This document shows positions 56,001 through 64,000 of a stretch of 64,000 nucleotides of DNA, in pieces. Position 1 is the stretch's first letter. Each line of letters opens with the position of its first letter. The stretch covers positions 9,329,294 through 9,393,293 of the forward strand of contig OZ022246.1 in NCBI GenBank assembly GCA_963978895.1, read 5' to 3'. This stretch comes from Erpobdella octoculata. Taxonomy: Eukaryota > Annelida > Clitellata > Hirudinida > Erpobdellidae. Below the pieces are notes generated by a model, which had not been told where the DNA came from, did no database searches, and saw only the letters and a list, made by a program, of their open reading frames with translations. Both the position numbers and the translations under genes were made by a program.

Positions 56001-59000
56001 CGTCTGATTGCTTAAGTGATGTAACTTAAAGATGACAAGTTCTATAATGTTGTAAGTTTAAAAGAGTTACTTCAAGGGCATTTTACAAAGCTAAACTGAA
56101 AGAAAGTTTGTGAAAGAAGTGTATCATCTAAAAGAAGTGTATCATCTAAAAGAAGTTTAATGCAGTGAAAGTCCTCTAGAGCAGCTGCTAAGAGCAACTG
56201 ACACTTTTTCTCAGAACAGATTTTCTTAAATCTGTATCTTGCCTATAGTAGCATATCTTCGAAAAATGTACAGACACGAGAAGCAAACACTTTTGCTCTT
56301 CCTCGAGAGTGTCCGCATATCAGGAATATAACTGTACTTGATGCATTTTTGTGATGGAAGGCATGCATGTTCCAGAGCATAAAAGCTTTTGGCTTGCATG
56401 TGACGGAGATAGATAAAATCAGACCTGAGATAAGTTTCAGTAAAATAGAGGACATTCACACCATTGGCTTGGGCGAGCCGTTTGACTGTCTTGAAGCTTT
56501 TTCTGAGCGAATGAATACTGTGTGTTATAACACACATTTTTTTCAGATATCAGGCAGTCGTGACATTGCTGGTATGGCTGTTTGAAAACATGGGTGATCA
56601 TAATTGTGGTCAAGATATCTGCAGAGGGGTTATAAAAAAGAATGAACTATTTATGTAACTGGGGCTTGTCTGTGGGGAATTATTGGATTTTTTACATTAT
56701 TTTAATTTTATGCATTTTTTCATTTCTTTAAGTTTTCTATTGAACATTATTATTGCTTCTCTGCAACATAATTCTTGTTTATTTTTAATTTTCAGTTTAT
56801 TTGTCTGCTTTTTTAGAATTATTTTCAATTCATTTGCATTTTATCTTAGCTATCTGGCTTTTTTAAGTTATGTTTTCTATTAATTTTCTTGCAATAAAAA
56901 TTTGTTATTGAAATTCATTAACATTAAAATTTTAAAATAAAAATATTATGATAGGAAATTATTTAAATTTATATACAATATATATATATCAATAGCTATG
57001 TAGTTTTTCTCTTTATTCTAATAAATGACATTTTTATAGAAAATGTGAATTTTGTTTGTTGTTAACGATTTCATTTAAGTTTTAGAAATTAATCTCTAAA
57101 TAAATCATATAATTAAGATTACCTCAAGTATTTTTTTCAATTTAAGTTTTTTTATAGTCATTTTGCACACAAGTTGACTTTGAACAGCAATTTTAAAATT
57201 TGCCAACACATAGCATTGACTTATTTTGAATCAGATGAGGACGGTGATTCATCAGAGCCAGGTACAGAAGGACACAAAATCGCTCCATCCACTCCTCAAA
57301 GGTCGCCAGCGATACAAGAAGAAGCTCCCCCTGTAGAAGAAAAACCAGGTTGGTTCAAATGGTGTTATGTGATTGTTCGTGTGACGTGTGTGTGTGGTAC
57401 ACGTAACAGTATTAATTATATATATATATTTTCTGTCAGTAATTCAAGAACTGTCGGAAGAGCAGCGTAAAACAATCATGATGTCCGAAGAATTCCAGGT
57501 GTTCTTCAATAAAGCATCGAACATCGTAGAACGAGCGCTCGGTGAATACATTGACATCTTCACCGATTATTCTGGTCAAGAAAGTGACGAAAACACAAGG
57601 TTTGTAGGTTTTACATTTCTATTTCATCTTTATGCATACTTTTATTATGCATACAAATTATTACTCTTTGTCTTTTTTTGTTTATATTAGTTTATAATCT
57701 ATATAAGCAAAATGTGTTAAGGAGTTTAGCTTGCATTGAAATAGTCCTAGATGCATTCAATGTTTGTGAAGCTTAAATGTTGTATTAGATTATAAAATAA
57801 CATAGAAGAATCTGGAAAATGTACACGAATATTTTAACAATCTCACTCTTATCAGATTGAATGTATTGCAATTGTTTAAAAGTTATTTTTCACTTTTTAG
57901 AGGCCTGAGTGAAGGTGAACAGCTGAAGGTAAATAGAAACTTCTTCAGTGAACGATGGTCCAAAAATAGAATTGTCACCTCCCTTGATTGGTCCACACAG
58001 GTTGGTTGCTAATTCACTCGATTGGGTGAGCTGGGGGGGGTCCATTAAGTAGTCTTTTAAAAAGCCTGGAAATAATCCGGATTGTGTCTGAAAATGTTTG
58101 GTAGAATTTAAAGATGCTCATGTGTGCGGTTATTTGAATATTGTTTAAATAAGGGATTATTCTGAGTATTTGTGGCTGTTCATAAAATAACTTTGGTTTC
58201 TAAGCATTTGAGATTTTTATATTACTGGTTATTTAATACTGTTTATTCAGTACGTTATAACTATTTTTTCATTAATAAATTAAACAAGTTCCCTGAACTG
58301 TTGCTGGCTTCTCACAACAATGATGAGGGACAGCCCCAAGAACCTGATGGTGTTGTATTGGTGTGGAATGTTAAATACAAGAAAACAACACCTGAATATG
58401 TCTTCCACTATCAGGTAAGTAATTTATGAATATGTCTTCCACTATCAGGTAAGTAATTTATGAATATGTCTTCCATTATCAGGTAAGTAATTTATTTGTT
58501 GTACTGAAAAGCATGCTTAGCTGGACGTACAACACTGTTAAGTTAACAATAAATGTTTCAAGATTAGCTTGTGAACTTTTTGGCATGGTTAGAGATATAC
58601 TTCTGAATGGAGGGCAATTAAATCTCTTGCCAGTATACCAGCCAATGATGTTAATTTGAACTGAAACATTTTTAAGACCATCTGGTTATCAGCTTGTACA
58701 TGCAAATCACTCAAAACTGATAATTGCAATTAGAAACTCAAAAATCCTAAAAAAAACATTAAGGAACATAGCAAGATCTCAGCTGAAATGTTCTACTAAA
58801 TACATACATCTTCTATGATATACATACATCTTTTTTGATATACATGCATCTTCTACAATATACATACATCTTTTTTGATATACATGCATCTTCTACGATA
58901 TACATGCATCTTCTACGATATACATGCATCTTCTACGATATACATACAACCTCTACGATATACATACATCCTACGATATACATAGACCTTCTCTGTTACA

Positions 59001-59329
59001 TAAAATATGTATATTATTGCTGCCTCCATAAGTCACATGACTTATTAGGTTATAATTCAATTGATTGAACTGATTTTCTGATAAAACAATGTAACTACTT
59101 AATATAACTTAAAATTAATAACTGTAATATAATAAATTGTAATTAAACCCATCTGTTTAATCCTTCACTTTAGTCTCCAGTAACCTCAGCATGTTTTGCC
59201 AAATTCCACCCGAATCTGATAATCGGAGGCACCTACTCTGGACATATTGTACTTTGGGACAACAGAAGCAACAAGAGGACACCCGTTCAAAGGACGCCCA
59301 TATCTGCTGCTGTCCATACTGTATGTAGT

Positions 59330-59390
<61 letters not shown>

Positions 59391-61578
59391 GTCTTCCTGA
59401 GATTCTAATTATACATATTGTTTAAAGAAAAGTGATCTTGTTTTTTCAGCATCCTGTGTACTGCTTAGAAGTAGTTGGCACTCAAAATGCACACAACCTT
59501 GCTTCCGTATCAACTGATGGCAAAATGTGCTTTTGGAACTTGGATATGCTTTCTCAACCTCAAGTAAGTTAAGTCTGTCACACATAGTTTCTGTTTGGAT
59601 CGTTACCTGCTCTTATGATCCAGTTCGCTCGTTCATGTTAACTGCATTTTATAGAGTTGATTTTTGACTTTTTGTTTTTTTTTTCAATTTAATTACAATG
59701 AAATGTTGAATAAAGTATATTATTTTATCAAATAATTTATTTTATTAAGGAAAGCATGGAGTTGCAGCAGAAGCAGTCCAAATCAACTGCTGCTCTGTGC
59801 TTTTCATTTCCAGTTGGAGATTCAAATAATTTTGTTATTGGAAGTGAAGAAGGAATTGTTTATTCTGCTTGCAGGCATGGAAAGTCAGTATAAAAATATG
59901 CTTTGTTGTTTTATTTTTATTACTTTCAGTTTTTTTAGCTCAATTTCATAAATTAGGGAACTTTCGTAGTTTTGTTATGTTTACGATATAGTTGAAGTAA
60001 CTTGAAATTTTCATTCAAAAAATTTAAATTTACTAAAAGAGATTTCAGTTTGACTGCTAAGTCTTTGATTTGATTTGCTTAAATCGAATATTTACTGAAA
60101 CAACTAAGTAGATCGGTGGTTGAAATGATAAATTAATATCAATATCCCTACTTTATATATAACTAACTATATTAATACTTTTTCTCTATATTTAAACAGC
60201 AGCAATAATACCTCTAATTTTTAAATGTAAAACAGCAAAATTAACACCTACCTTCTATATAAAATAGGAATATTTTTTACTTTTCACTTTACTCTGCAGT
60301 AATAATAACTGTACTTTATGTATAAAACAGCAATATTAATACCTCTAATTCATATATAATATAGCAGTAATAATACCTCTAATTTATTTATAAAACAGCA
60401 AAGCAGGAATATTGGACTTGTACGAAAGCCACCAGGGTCCAGTGACAGGTATTGATTGTCACTCTGTTCAGGGAGGCGTCGATTTCTCTTCATATTTCAT
60501 TTCTTCCTCGTTCGATTGGACCGTCAAATTGTGGAATATCAGGGTTGGTTTGTGTGTGTCTGCGTGCTGGAACTGATTTTGTTAATCTGTATGGTGACTG
60601 ATATGTTTTAAGATCTTTATTCACAACAGATGTTGATAAACGATATTTTAAAGATTATTAATAATATTTTAAAAGTTAGCTAATCAAATAATTAAGACTT
60701 TTAATTGATCAGTTAATTAAATAATTTAGACTTTTAATTGATCGGTTAATTAAATAATTAAGACTTTTAATTGATCGGTTAGGAATCGAGCCCACTGCAT
60801 TCATTTGAGGATAACAGTGAATATATTTACGATGCAAAGTGGTCAACTGTTCATCCGGCTCTCTTTTCCACTGTCGATGGATCAGGAAGACTTGATCTCT
60901 GGAACTTGAATATTGATACTGAGGTCAGTATTTTGTTTTCTCATATCTTGTAGAGTTTGTTCAAAAGTTGATTAGTTTTTATTTTTGGACATAAAACTAA
61001 AATTAAATGTTGTTTTAATGATGTAGTTGATAGATTTATTATTTTGTCACAACTTATAATGAAGATCAGCTTATTTATTTATTATAAATTATTAGTTATT
61101 ATTTTGAAGATCCAACATGTCAAATCATCACAAAAGAAGCTACTTTTATAATAAATAATTTAATCTTTGTATTTTTAAAGGTTCCTGCTGCAAGCACGAT
61201 CATCGAGAACGGAGCTGCAGCCAACAAATGTCGCTGGCATCAAGCAGGTCTGAATATCGCCGTCGGTGACGATGAAGGTTCCGTTCACATTTATGATGTC
61301 GCTGAGGTGAGTTTTGATTGGTTATTTTTATCAGATTTATATTATATGAAAATGATTATCTTAGGAATATGTTAACAAGTTGGTTATGTAATAATCTAGT
61401 TGCATTTCTTTCTTTAAAATTCTTTATTTTTATAAATACAAATATTCACTTTCAGTCTCTGGCAATCCCGAAAAGTGATGAATGGACAAAGTTCTCGCAT
61501 ACCTTGCAGGATTTGAAACAAGAACAGGCAGATCAGAATGATGACCAGAAGAGTCTACTTGCACAACAAGCTTTTTAA
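37105..61578 (+). CDS. DYNC1I: Cytoplasmic dynein 1 intermediate chain
   Basis: Exons: 37105-37182 and 38018-38126 (or duplicates 49770-49847 and 50684-50792), 52251-52326, 53025-53143, 57214-57348, 57440-57599, 57901-58000, 58289-58414, 59174-59320, 59450-59563, 59750-59883, 60399-60543, 60783-60923, 61181-61306, 61456-61578. Phases agree and sum to 610 codons plus stop; vertebrate forms are about 640. The protein tethers light chains, dynactin and cargo to the dynein heavy chain. The N-terminus is a charged helix that binds dynactin p150 in known homologues, then a serine-rich linker, an LC8-type site and a WD40 propeller. The gene spans 24 kb because of a tandem duplication and transposon insertions in its 5' half. 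The linker is shorter than in vertebrates. Confidence 0.95.
38252..39463 (+). mobile_element. Complete Helitron with a nested inverted Helitron
   Basis: Starts TCTCTATATATATATAAATG and ends with the CCCGGGCAACGCCGGG hairpin, TAACCCCG and CTAG, followed by T at 39464. Between 38950 and 39400 it has about 25 minisatellite units of the GACCGGGAACGGGAAAGC type. A second Helitron lies inside in the opposite direction, from CTAG at 38540 to about 38873 (ATATATATATAGTC). The duplicate locus at 50916-50968 has only a TA tract at the same place, so this insertion followed the segmental duplication. Confidence 0.8.
39530..40160. repeat. GGGATCAGTT repeat arm and TATG array (truncated foldback)
   Basis: At 39538-39667 there are eight units of the form ACTGATCCCA(C/T)GGACA. 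A TATG array of about 58 units (39748-39985) follows. In copy 2 the same left arm (51020-51125) is paired with an inverted right arm at 51480-51585. Here the right arm is missing because the tandem-duplication junction cuts the element. Confidence 0.8.
40658..41778 (+). pseudogene. AT-hook and PHD-finger gene remnant, copy 2
   Basis: Near-identical counterpart of 33146-34251 with the same in-frame TGA codons, so the gene was already broken before the duplication. It keeps the 15-bp segment (GAGATGTTTACG region) lost in copy 1. Substitutions include S/L and P/L in the AT-hook exon. The PHD exon ends with TAG at 41776-41778. Confidence 0.6.
42714..45735 (+). mobile_element. hAT transposon, 3.0 kb, exact 8-bp target duplication
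   Basis: Ends CAGTGATATTCAAGTTA on the left and GTAACTGAAATATCACTG on the right, imperfect inverted repeats. Both flanks are GGCAATAG (42706-42713 and 45736-45743). The undisturbed target is present in copy 1 at about 35098-35110. Both subterminal regions are full of GTAACTGAAA/TTAACTGTAA motifs that could bind transposase. The element carries one spliced transposase gene. Confidence 0.93.
43069..45552 (+). CDS. hAT transposase, four exons, apparently intact
   Basis: Exons 43069-43308, 43663-43879, 43947-45034 and 45127-45552 join in phase to 656 residues with no internal stop. The N-terminal BED finger shows [10 protein letters not shown] then [10 protein letters not shown]. The RNase H-like core shows [37 protein letters not shown] and CITRWNS. 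The C-terminal dimerisation region shows [20 protein letters not shown] and GKRNRLSKN. An intron segment at 43335-43400 has CGAAACGGCTGAACCGATTT, a common motif of other animal repeats, so a small insertion may sit there. With sharp ends and open frame this copy could be recent. Confidence 0.85.
45867..47892 (+). mobile_element. P-like transposon with 20-bp perfect TIR
   Basis: Left end CATGGACGTCTATATAATAG and its exact reverse complement at the right end, with the similarity extending imperfectly to about 37 bp. ATCTGAAC flanks both sides (45859-45866 and 47893-47900), an 8-bp target duplication, and the empty site is preserved in copy 1 at 35236-35243. The CATG start, 8-bp duplication and THAP-type coding remnant point to the P superfamily. 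Confidence 0.85.
46244..47230 (+). pseudogene. THAP-domain P-type transposase remnant
   Basis: A start at 46244 opens a frame with YRCKTNYKS and [15 protein letters not shown] frameshift follows at about 46375, then [19 protein letters not shown], a second shift near 46430, and [10 protein letters not shown] then [13 protein letters not shown]. The order (C-x-N, HS(V/F)P, W-P-SS-ICS-(H)F, LK-AVPSIF) is a THAP zinc finger. A later frame (46748-47230) reads like the helical middle part of a P transposase. Two frameshifts make it inactive, and the catalytic end is not recognisable. Confidence 0.7.
47915..48725 (+). pseudogene. piggyBac-like remnant, copy 2
   Basis: Counterpart of 35255-36066 with the same internal deletion. 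The N-terminal frame is 48090-48305 ([19 protein letters not shown]). Coding changes are few, including E to K and V to I. Confidence 0.5.
48975..49205. repeat. GGGGCCC-type minisatellite, copy 3
   Basis: About eleven units of TTTTGTCGGGGGCC/TTTTGACGGGGCCC (49060-49200), two more than in the copy at 36415, so the array changed length after the duplication. About 20 bp next to its start are missing relative to copy 1. Confidence 0.85.
49770..50792 (+). CDS. DYNC1I: Dynein intermediate chain exons 1-2, copy B
   Basis: Exon 1 (49770-49847) encodes the same 26 residues as copy A. Exon 2 (50684-50792) keeps splice sites and the frame, with [17 protein letters not shown] and GIPLPTNSG. Copy B is closer to exon 3 (1.5 kb) than copy A (14 kb). 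The copy A upstream region is also duplicated here for more than 1.8 kb, so a second promoter may exist. Confidence 0.88.
51013..51590. mobile_element. Foldback element with GGGATCAGTTGTCC arms
   Basis: The left arm (51020-51125) has units of ACTGATCCCACGGACA and the right arm (51490-51585) has the inverted GGGATCAGTTGTCCATG. About 360 bp lie between, including a short TATG run. The two arms can pair over roughly 100 bp. It lies just upstream of dynein exon 3. Confidence 0.7.
52251..53143 (+). CDS. DYNC1I: Dynein intermediate chain exons 3-4, light-chain binding region
   Basis: Exon 3 (52251-52326) encodes a serine/aspartate linker. Exon 4 (53025-53143) has [20 protein letters not shown] then KETQTP. 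KVTQ-x-LPP-(E/K)-(L/V)V-Y and KETQTP are conserved in dynein intermediate chains, and the second fits the K-x-TQT consensus of LC8 dynein light chain sites. Exon 4 starts directly after a TA tract of about 26 units that abuts its polypyrimidine stretch. Confidence 0.88.
53232..54952 (+). mobile_element. hAT element, truncated, exact 8-bp target duplication
   Basis: Ends TAAGCATCTGCGTCCCG and CGGGACGCAGAAGCCTA, imperfect inverted repeats, flanked on both sides by GACAGTTG (53224-53231 and 54953-54960). The right subterminal region has several GTATCGTATCG and ATTCGAGACAAA repeats. Only the C-terminal part of a transposase remains. It lies in the intron after dynein exon 4. Confidence 0.88.
53587..54642 (+). 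pseudogene. hAT transposase C-terminal half with one in-frame stop
   Basis: Two frames in the same phase separated by TAG (54136-54138): the first 183 residues, the second 166. The second shows [20 protein letters not shown] then ERVFSAGG and [15 protein letters not shown], the hAT dimerisation region. The N-terminal BED finger and most of the RNase H-like core are missing. The reading-frame GC content is clearly above that of the neighbouring introns. Confidence 0.88.
55752..55835 (+). CDS. DYNC1I: Candidate 84-nt cassette exon of the dynein gene
   Basis: An open stretch encoding [20 protein letters not shown] then RDDLGLSPG, bounded by CACCAG before and GTAGGT after. It begins and ends in phase 1, like the exon 4/5 junction, so inclusion would keep the frame and give 638 residues. 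Vertebrate intermediate chains have alternatively used exons in this serine-rich linker. Against it: the acceptor has a poor polypyrimidine tract, and I do not recall this exact segment in homologues. Confidence 0.45.
57214..61578 (+). CDS. DYNC1I: Dynein intermediate chain exons 5-15, WD40 propeller
   Basis: Exon 5 is an acidic linker. Exon 6 has [20 protein letters not shown] and IFTDYSGQE, the conserved segment before the propeller. Repeats follow with [115 protein letters not shown] and [14 protein letters not shown]. All WD signature positions expected for this family are present and I see no frameshift. The end ([20 protein letters not shown], stop TAA 61576-61578) matches the family C-terminus. 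The propeller binds the dynein heavy chain in known complexes. Confidence 0.95.
58394..58495 (+). repeat. Triplicated 34-bp unit at the exon 8 donor site
   Basis: The unit GAATATGTCTTCCACTATCA then GGTAAGTAATTTAT occurs three times in a row. The first copy contains the last 21 nt of exon 8 and its donor. The second and third repeat the exon end and donor in the intron, giving three identical GTAAGT sites at 58415, 58449 and 58483. Using a later one would add 34 or 68 nt, shift the frame and bring a TGA just after the first copy. Confidence 0.92.
58798..58990. repeat. 20-bp minisatellite in intron 8
   Basis: About nine units of ATATACATGCATCTTCTACG with variants TTTTTTG and ACATACATC. No coding meaning in the context of the dynein exons. 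Confidence 0.85.
59332..59391. repeat. TG dinucleotide tract
   Basis: About 29 TG units with one C, beginning 12 bp after the exon 9 donor of the dynein gene. Confidence 0.9.
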
Positions 61579-61585
61579 TTCATCT

Positions 61586-61591
61586 AATAAA
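61586..61591 (+). terminator. AATAAA hexamer after the dynein stop
   Basis: A canonical signal eight bases after the stop codon. It would give a very short 3' UTR, so later signals in the AT-rich sequence that follows may be used instead. Confidence 0.4.
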
Positions 61592-63729
61592 ACCTTTGTG
61601 TATAGATAATAATGCTTGTTAATTGTACACATGTATCATCCTTGTGTTAATACATTCTCATGATTATTATTATTATTATTATTATACAATAGTAGTTTGG
61701 TACTCACATGTGCACTATGCTAGGAGCATTCATTTCTCTGATGACCTACAAATATTCTCATATTCTCTGTTGCTTTGGTGTTTTTATTTTATTTTTTTTC
61801 TCTTGATGACCATCAGTTAGCCATAAGAAATCTGAAAATTTTTTGCGTTGTAATTATCGTCCATTCTGGACAATTCTCGTAAAATCATTGTGTTGGTGGC
61901 AGTACAAGTGAGATAAGCAAACATATAGATGATACGATGATGTAATCGGTTTTTGCTGCAGTGTCAGTGAGTTTTCTGCTTCTGAGTAACTTTTTCATTT
62001 CTTTATAATGACAATAATAATAAGGAAAATAACTCTGATTATGAAAAATCTCTATTTTGATTATTAAAAGTAATTATTATTTAGAGGTAATGGGATATAT
62101 CTAGATAATGTTTAATATTTTAGATATTTCATATTGTAATATTTTTTATATTCTTAGTTCAGGTTAGCTTTTTTCTTTCTTTGCTGTTCAATCATATATG
62201 GAGCAGGTTATTATTTTTATTTCATGCAAATTAACTTTTAAAATATTTCCATTTCTCTGGTGGATGCTACATTAAGACGTTTTTTAATTTATAAAATTAA
62301 TTTCAATTGTTTCTAGTCTTGGGACTTGTTATTTCATGCCAAATATATAAGAATTTCTTTTTAAATTATTCTTAATTTTTAGAGTGGTCAAAGTTCTTGT
62401 AAATTGGTTGCTACAAAGAAGCTTCTTCTGCGCTTGTTTTCGATTTCATGGGCATATCTGTCCCAACCAACTCCAATTGTTTATATTAGTGGAGCATATG
62501 AAATGAAAAGATTTACATAAATATGACCTTAATATGAATTCATTTGGTGTTTGATCATATAATTATAATATATCTTGATTAGTGTTGCTTCTTCATTTAT
62601 TCATTCAATGTTGCTTTGCATCTGCAATCCTAAGAAGATGAGCATTCTATGTTTATCTTCCTAAGGATCAACTCAAGTTAGATTTTGATGGTTATTTTAA
62701 TATAATTGAATCTTTAAATATTTCTATTATCTTTAAGTTTGAAGGTTGTTTGAAATGCTATTGAATTTGGAAGGAACATTTTATTTTTCATTATCGCTAA
62801 TCGAGAATTATTTCTATTGTAAGTTGAGAAAAAGTCGAATTGAGGTTTCCACATCTGATTTTTATTGAATTAAGTTTTTTAAATATTCCCAGAATATTAA
62901 TTGTTTCATAAAATCTAAACTTTCTAATATTTATATAGACAATTATGGCGAGAATATGATATATTCAAGTTTATTAGTTTGTTTTACAAAGGTTTCTAAG
63001 AAATGGTTTGCATATTTTTTGCTGCCAAATTATGTGTGTGGTTGTGTTAAGTTGGTTTTGTTTATTGAATTTATTTAGCAAGTTATTTCATTGTTAATTC
63101 TGTTTTATGATTGTTTCTGTTGATAATGAAAGTTATAAAATTGTACGAATTCTAACTGAATATGTTTGAAGTAGTCTTTAATTTCATCAGAAACCTGAGC
63201 TGCATATTGTATGAATTGTGTGTGTAAGTTTCTTCAGGACTTCCTATGTTATCTAAGAGCACTTGTTGTTGAACTTTTAATGCCACACAAATGAAATTTG
63301 TTGTGTGTCTTCAACTTCAATGCTTTTTTGTGTTTTAATTTTGGGATGGAAAACAAAAGGCCCAATAAATTAGGAGTATATAAATTACAAATGTTATTTT
63401 ATTAATAATAAGATTATTAAATCGTTTTTTTATGTGTGTCAATTTTACAGTGTTGAAAGTGGTATTTGGGAGTTGTCTTTGATTCTGTGAAATTTCTTCT
63501 AAACATTTATGCTTCAATTATAAAATGCATAGAGACACTCGTGAACATGAACAATGCAGGAGTTGACATTCAACTTCATGTTTGCCTGACTTTTAGAATT
63601 ATTTCATTTATAAAAATAAAAGAGTTTGAAAGTCTTGAAATATTTAAATATAAAATAGCGTTGAATCCATTCAGTTGTTTGGTACAAATTTTAAAATAAT
63701 TGTTTGCTGCAAATATGGGCGGGAATACA
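61592..63729. other. Probable 3' UTR and downstream flank
   Basis: AT-rich and free of recognisable exons or transposons apart from a short ATT run (61665-61682). It may be a long 3' UTR of the dynein gene followed by intergenic DNA; the boundary cannot be told from sequence. Confidence 0.4.
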
Positions 63730-63824
63730 AGGAGCGTTTGTCGTGATGTAAAAATGTAAATGTATAACGTTAGGGCGCTACTTCGTATATCAATTAATAC
63801 CCCGGCAGCGCCGGGAACTGCTAG
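63730..63824 (+). mobile_element. Helitron-like 3' terminus
   Basis: CCCGGCAGCGCCGGG can form a hairpin of CCCGG with CCGGG. It is followed by AACTG, CTAG (63821-63824) and T, which is the Helitron end pattern. The body upstream does not match the other copies here, and the 5' end is not found, so the left limit is nominal. Confidence 0.5.
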
Positions 63825-64000
63825 TGCATATGGGATCACGCAGTGTTACCTGCCACCCGCACGTGTCTCCGAAATCGGAATGTGCCGAACCCTATTATAC
63901 ATCCCAGTTGTGATCTACCGAAAATGAGGTACATAAATATTGTAAGGTTAGTTTCTTAACCCCAAATGATGGAATACACAAATCAATAATATTTGATCAG

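Noticed and set aside
56226..56585. Overlapping frames of 70-103 codons on both strands
   Set aside because: The dynein exons splice cleanly past them; no domain is recognisable, although a decayed retroposon cannot be excluded.

Overview
The window is nuclear DNA of an invertebrate animal. It is AT-rich, its genes are split by GT-AG introns, and it is dense in animal-type transposons. Both host genes are conserved animal genes. Repeat content would suit a lophotrochozoan (annelid or mollusc type), but that placement is an inference.

Region 1 (1473-16818, + strand) is a complete LOXHD1-like gene. I could join 27 exons with matching splice phases into 1751 codons plus a stop. It encodes ten PLAT domains and, as I recall the human protein, nine of them run colinear with human PLAT 1-9. 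Its introns carry three tRNA-derived SINE or L2 copies, a Helitron, a MITE, a 27-bp minisatellite and a 32-bp satellite.

Region 2 (16819-31037) holds no host gene that I can support. It contains a tRNA-like SINE, a 5'-truncated L2-clade retroposon, several Helitron copies with internal minisatellites, two nested hAT-like elements, a foldback element, GC-rich minisatellites and an intact single-exon FLYWCH/MULE transposase on the minus strand.

Region 3 (31038-51465) is a tandem segmental duplication. Each copy has an unclassified TIR transposon with PHD-finger/AT-hook pseudo-exons, a piggyBac-like remnant, a G-rich minisatellite and the first two coding exons of a cytoplasmic dynein intermediate chain gene. 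After duplication copy 1 gained a nested Helitron. Copy 2 gained a 3.0-kb hAT element whose transposase can be spliced to a full reading frame, and a P-like element with a THAP domain; the target-site duplications of both are still visible.

Region 4 (52251-61578) carries the remaining dynein intermediate chain exons. The model has 15 exons and encodes 610 residues, with a coiled-coil N-terminus, an LC8-type KETQTP site and a WD40 propeller. Either duplicated 5' exon pair splices in phase to exon 3. A truncated hAT element sits in one intron, and a possible 84-nt cassette exon in the same intron. The last 2.4 kb is probably 3' UTR and flank, ending near a Helitron 3' terminus.

The two host genes have no obvious functional link: one is a hair-cell/membrane-type PLAT protein, the other a motor cargo adaptor. 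The most unusual content is the duplication of the dynein 5' exons and the set of structured mobile elements.
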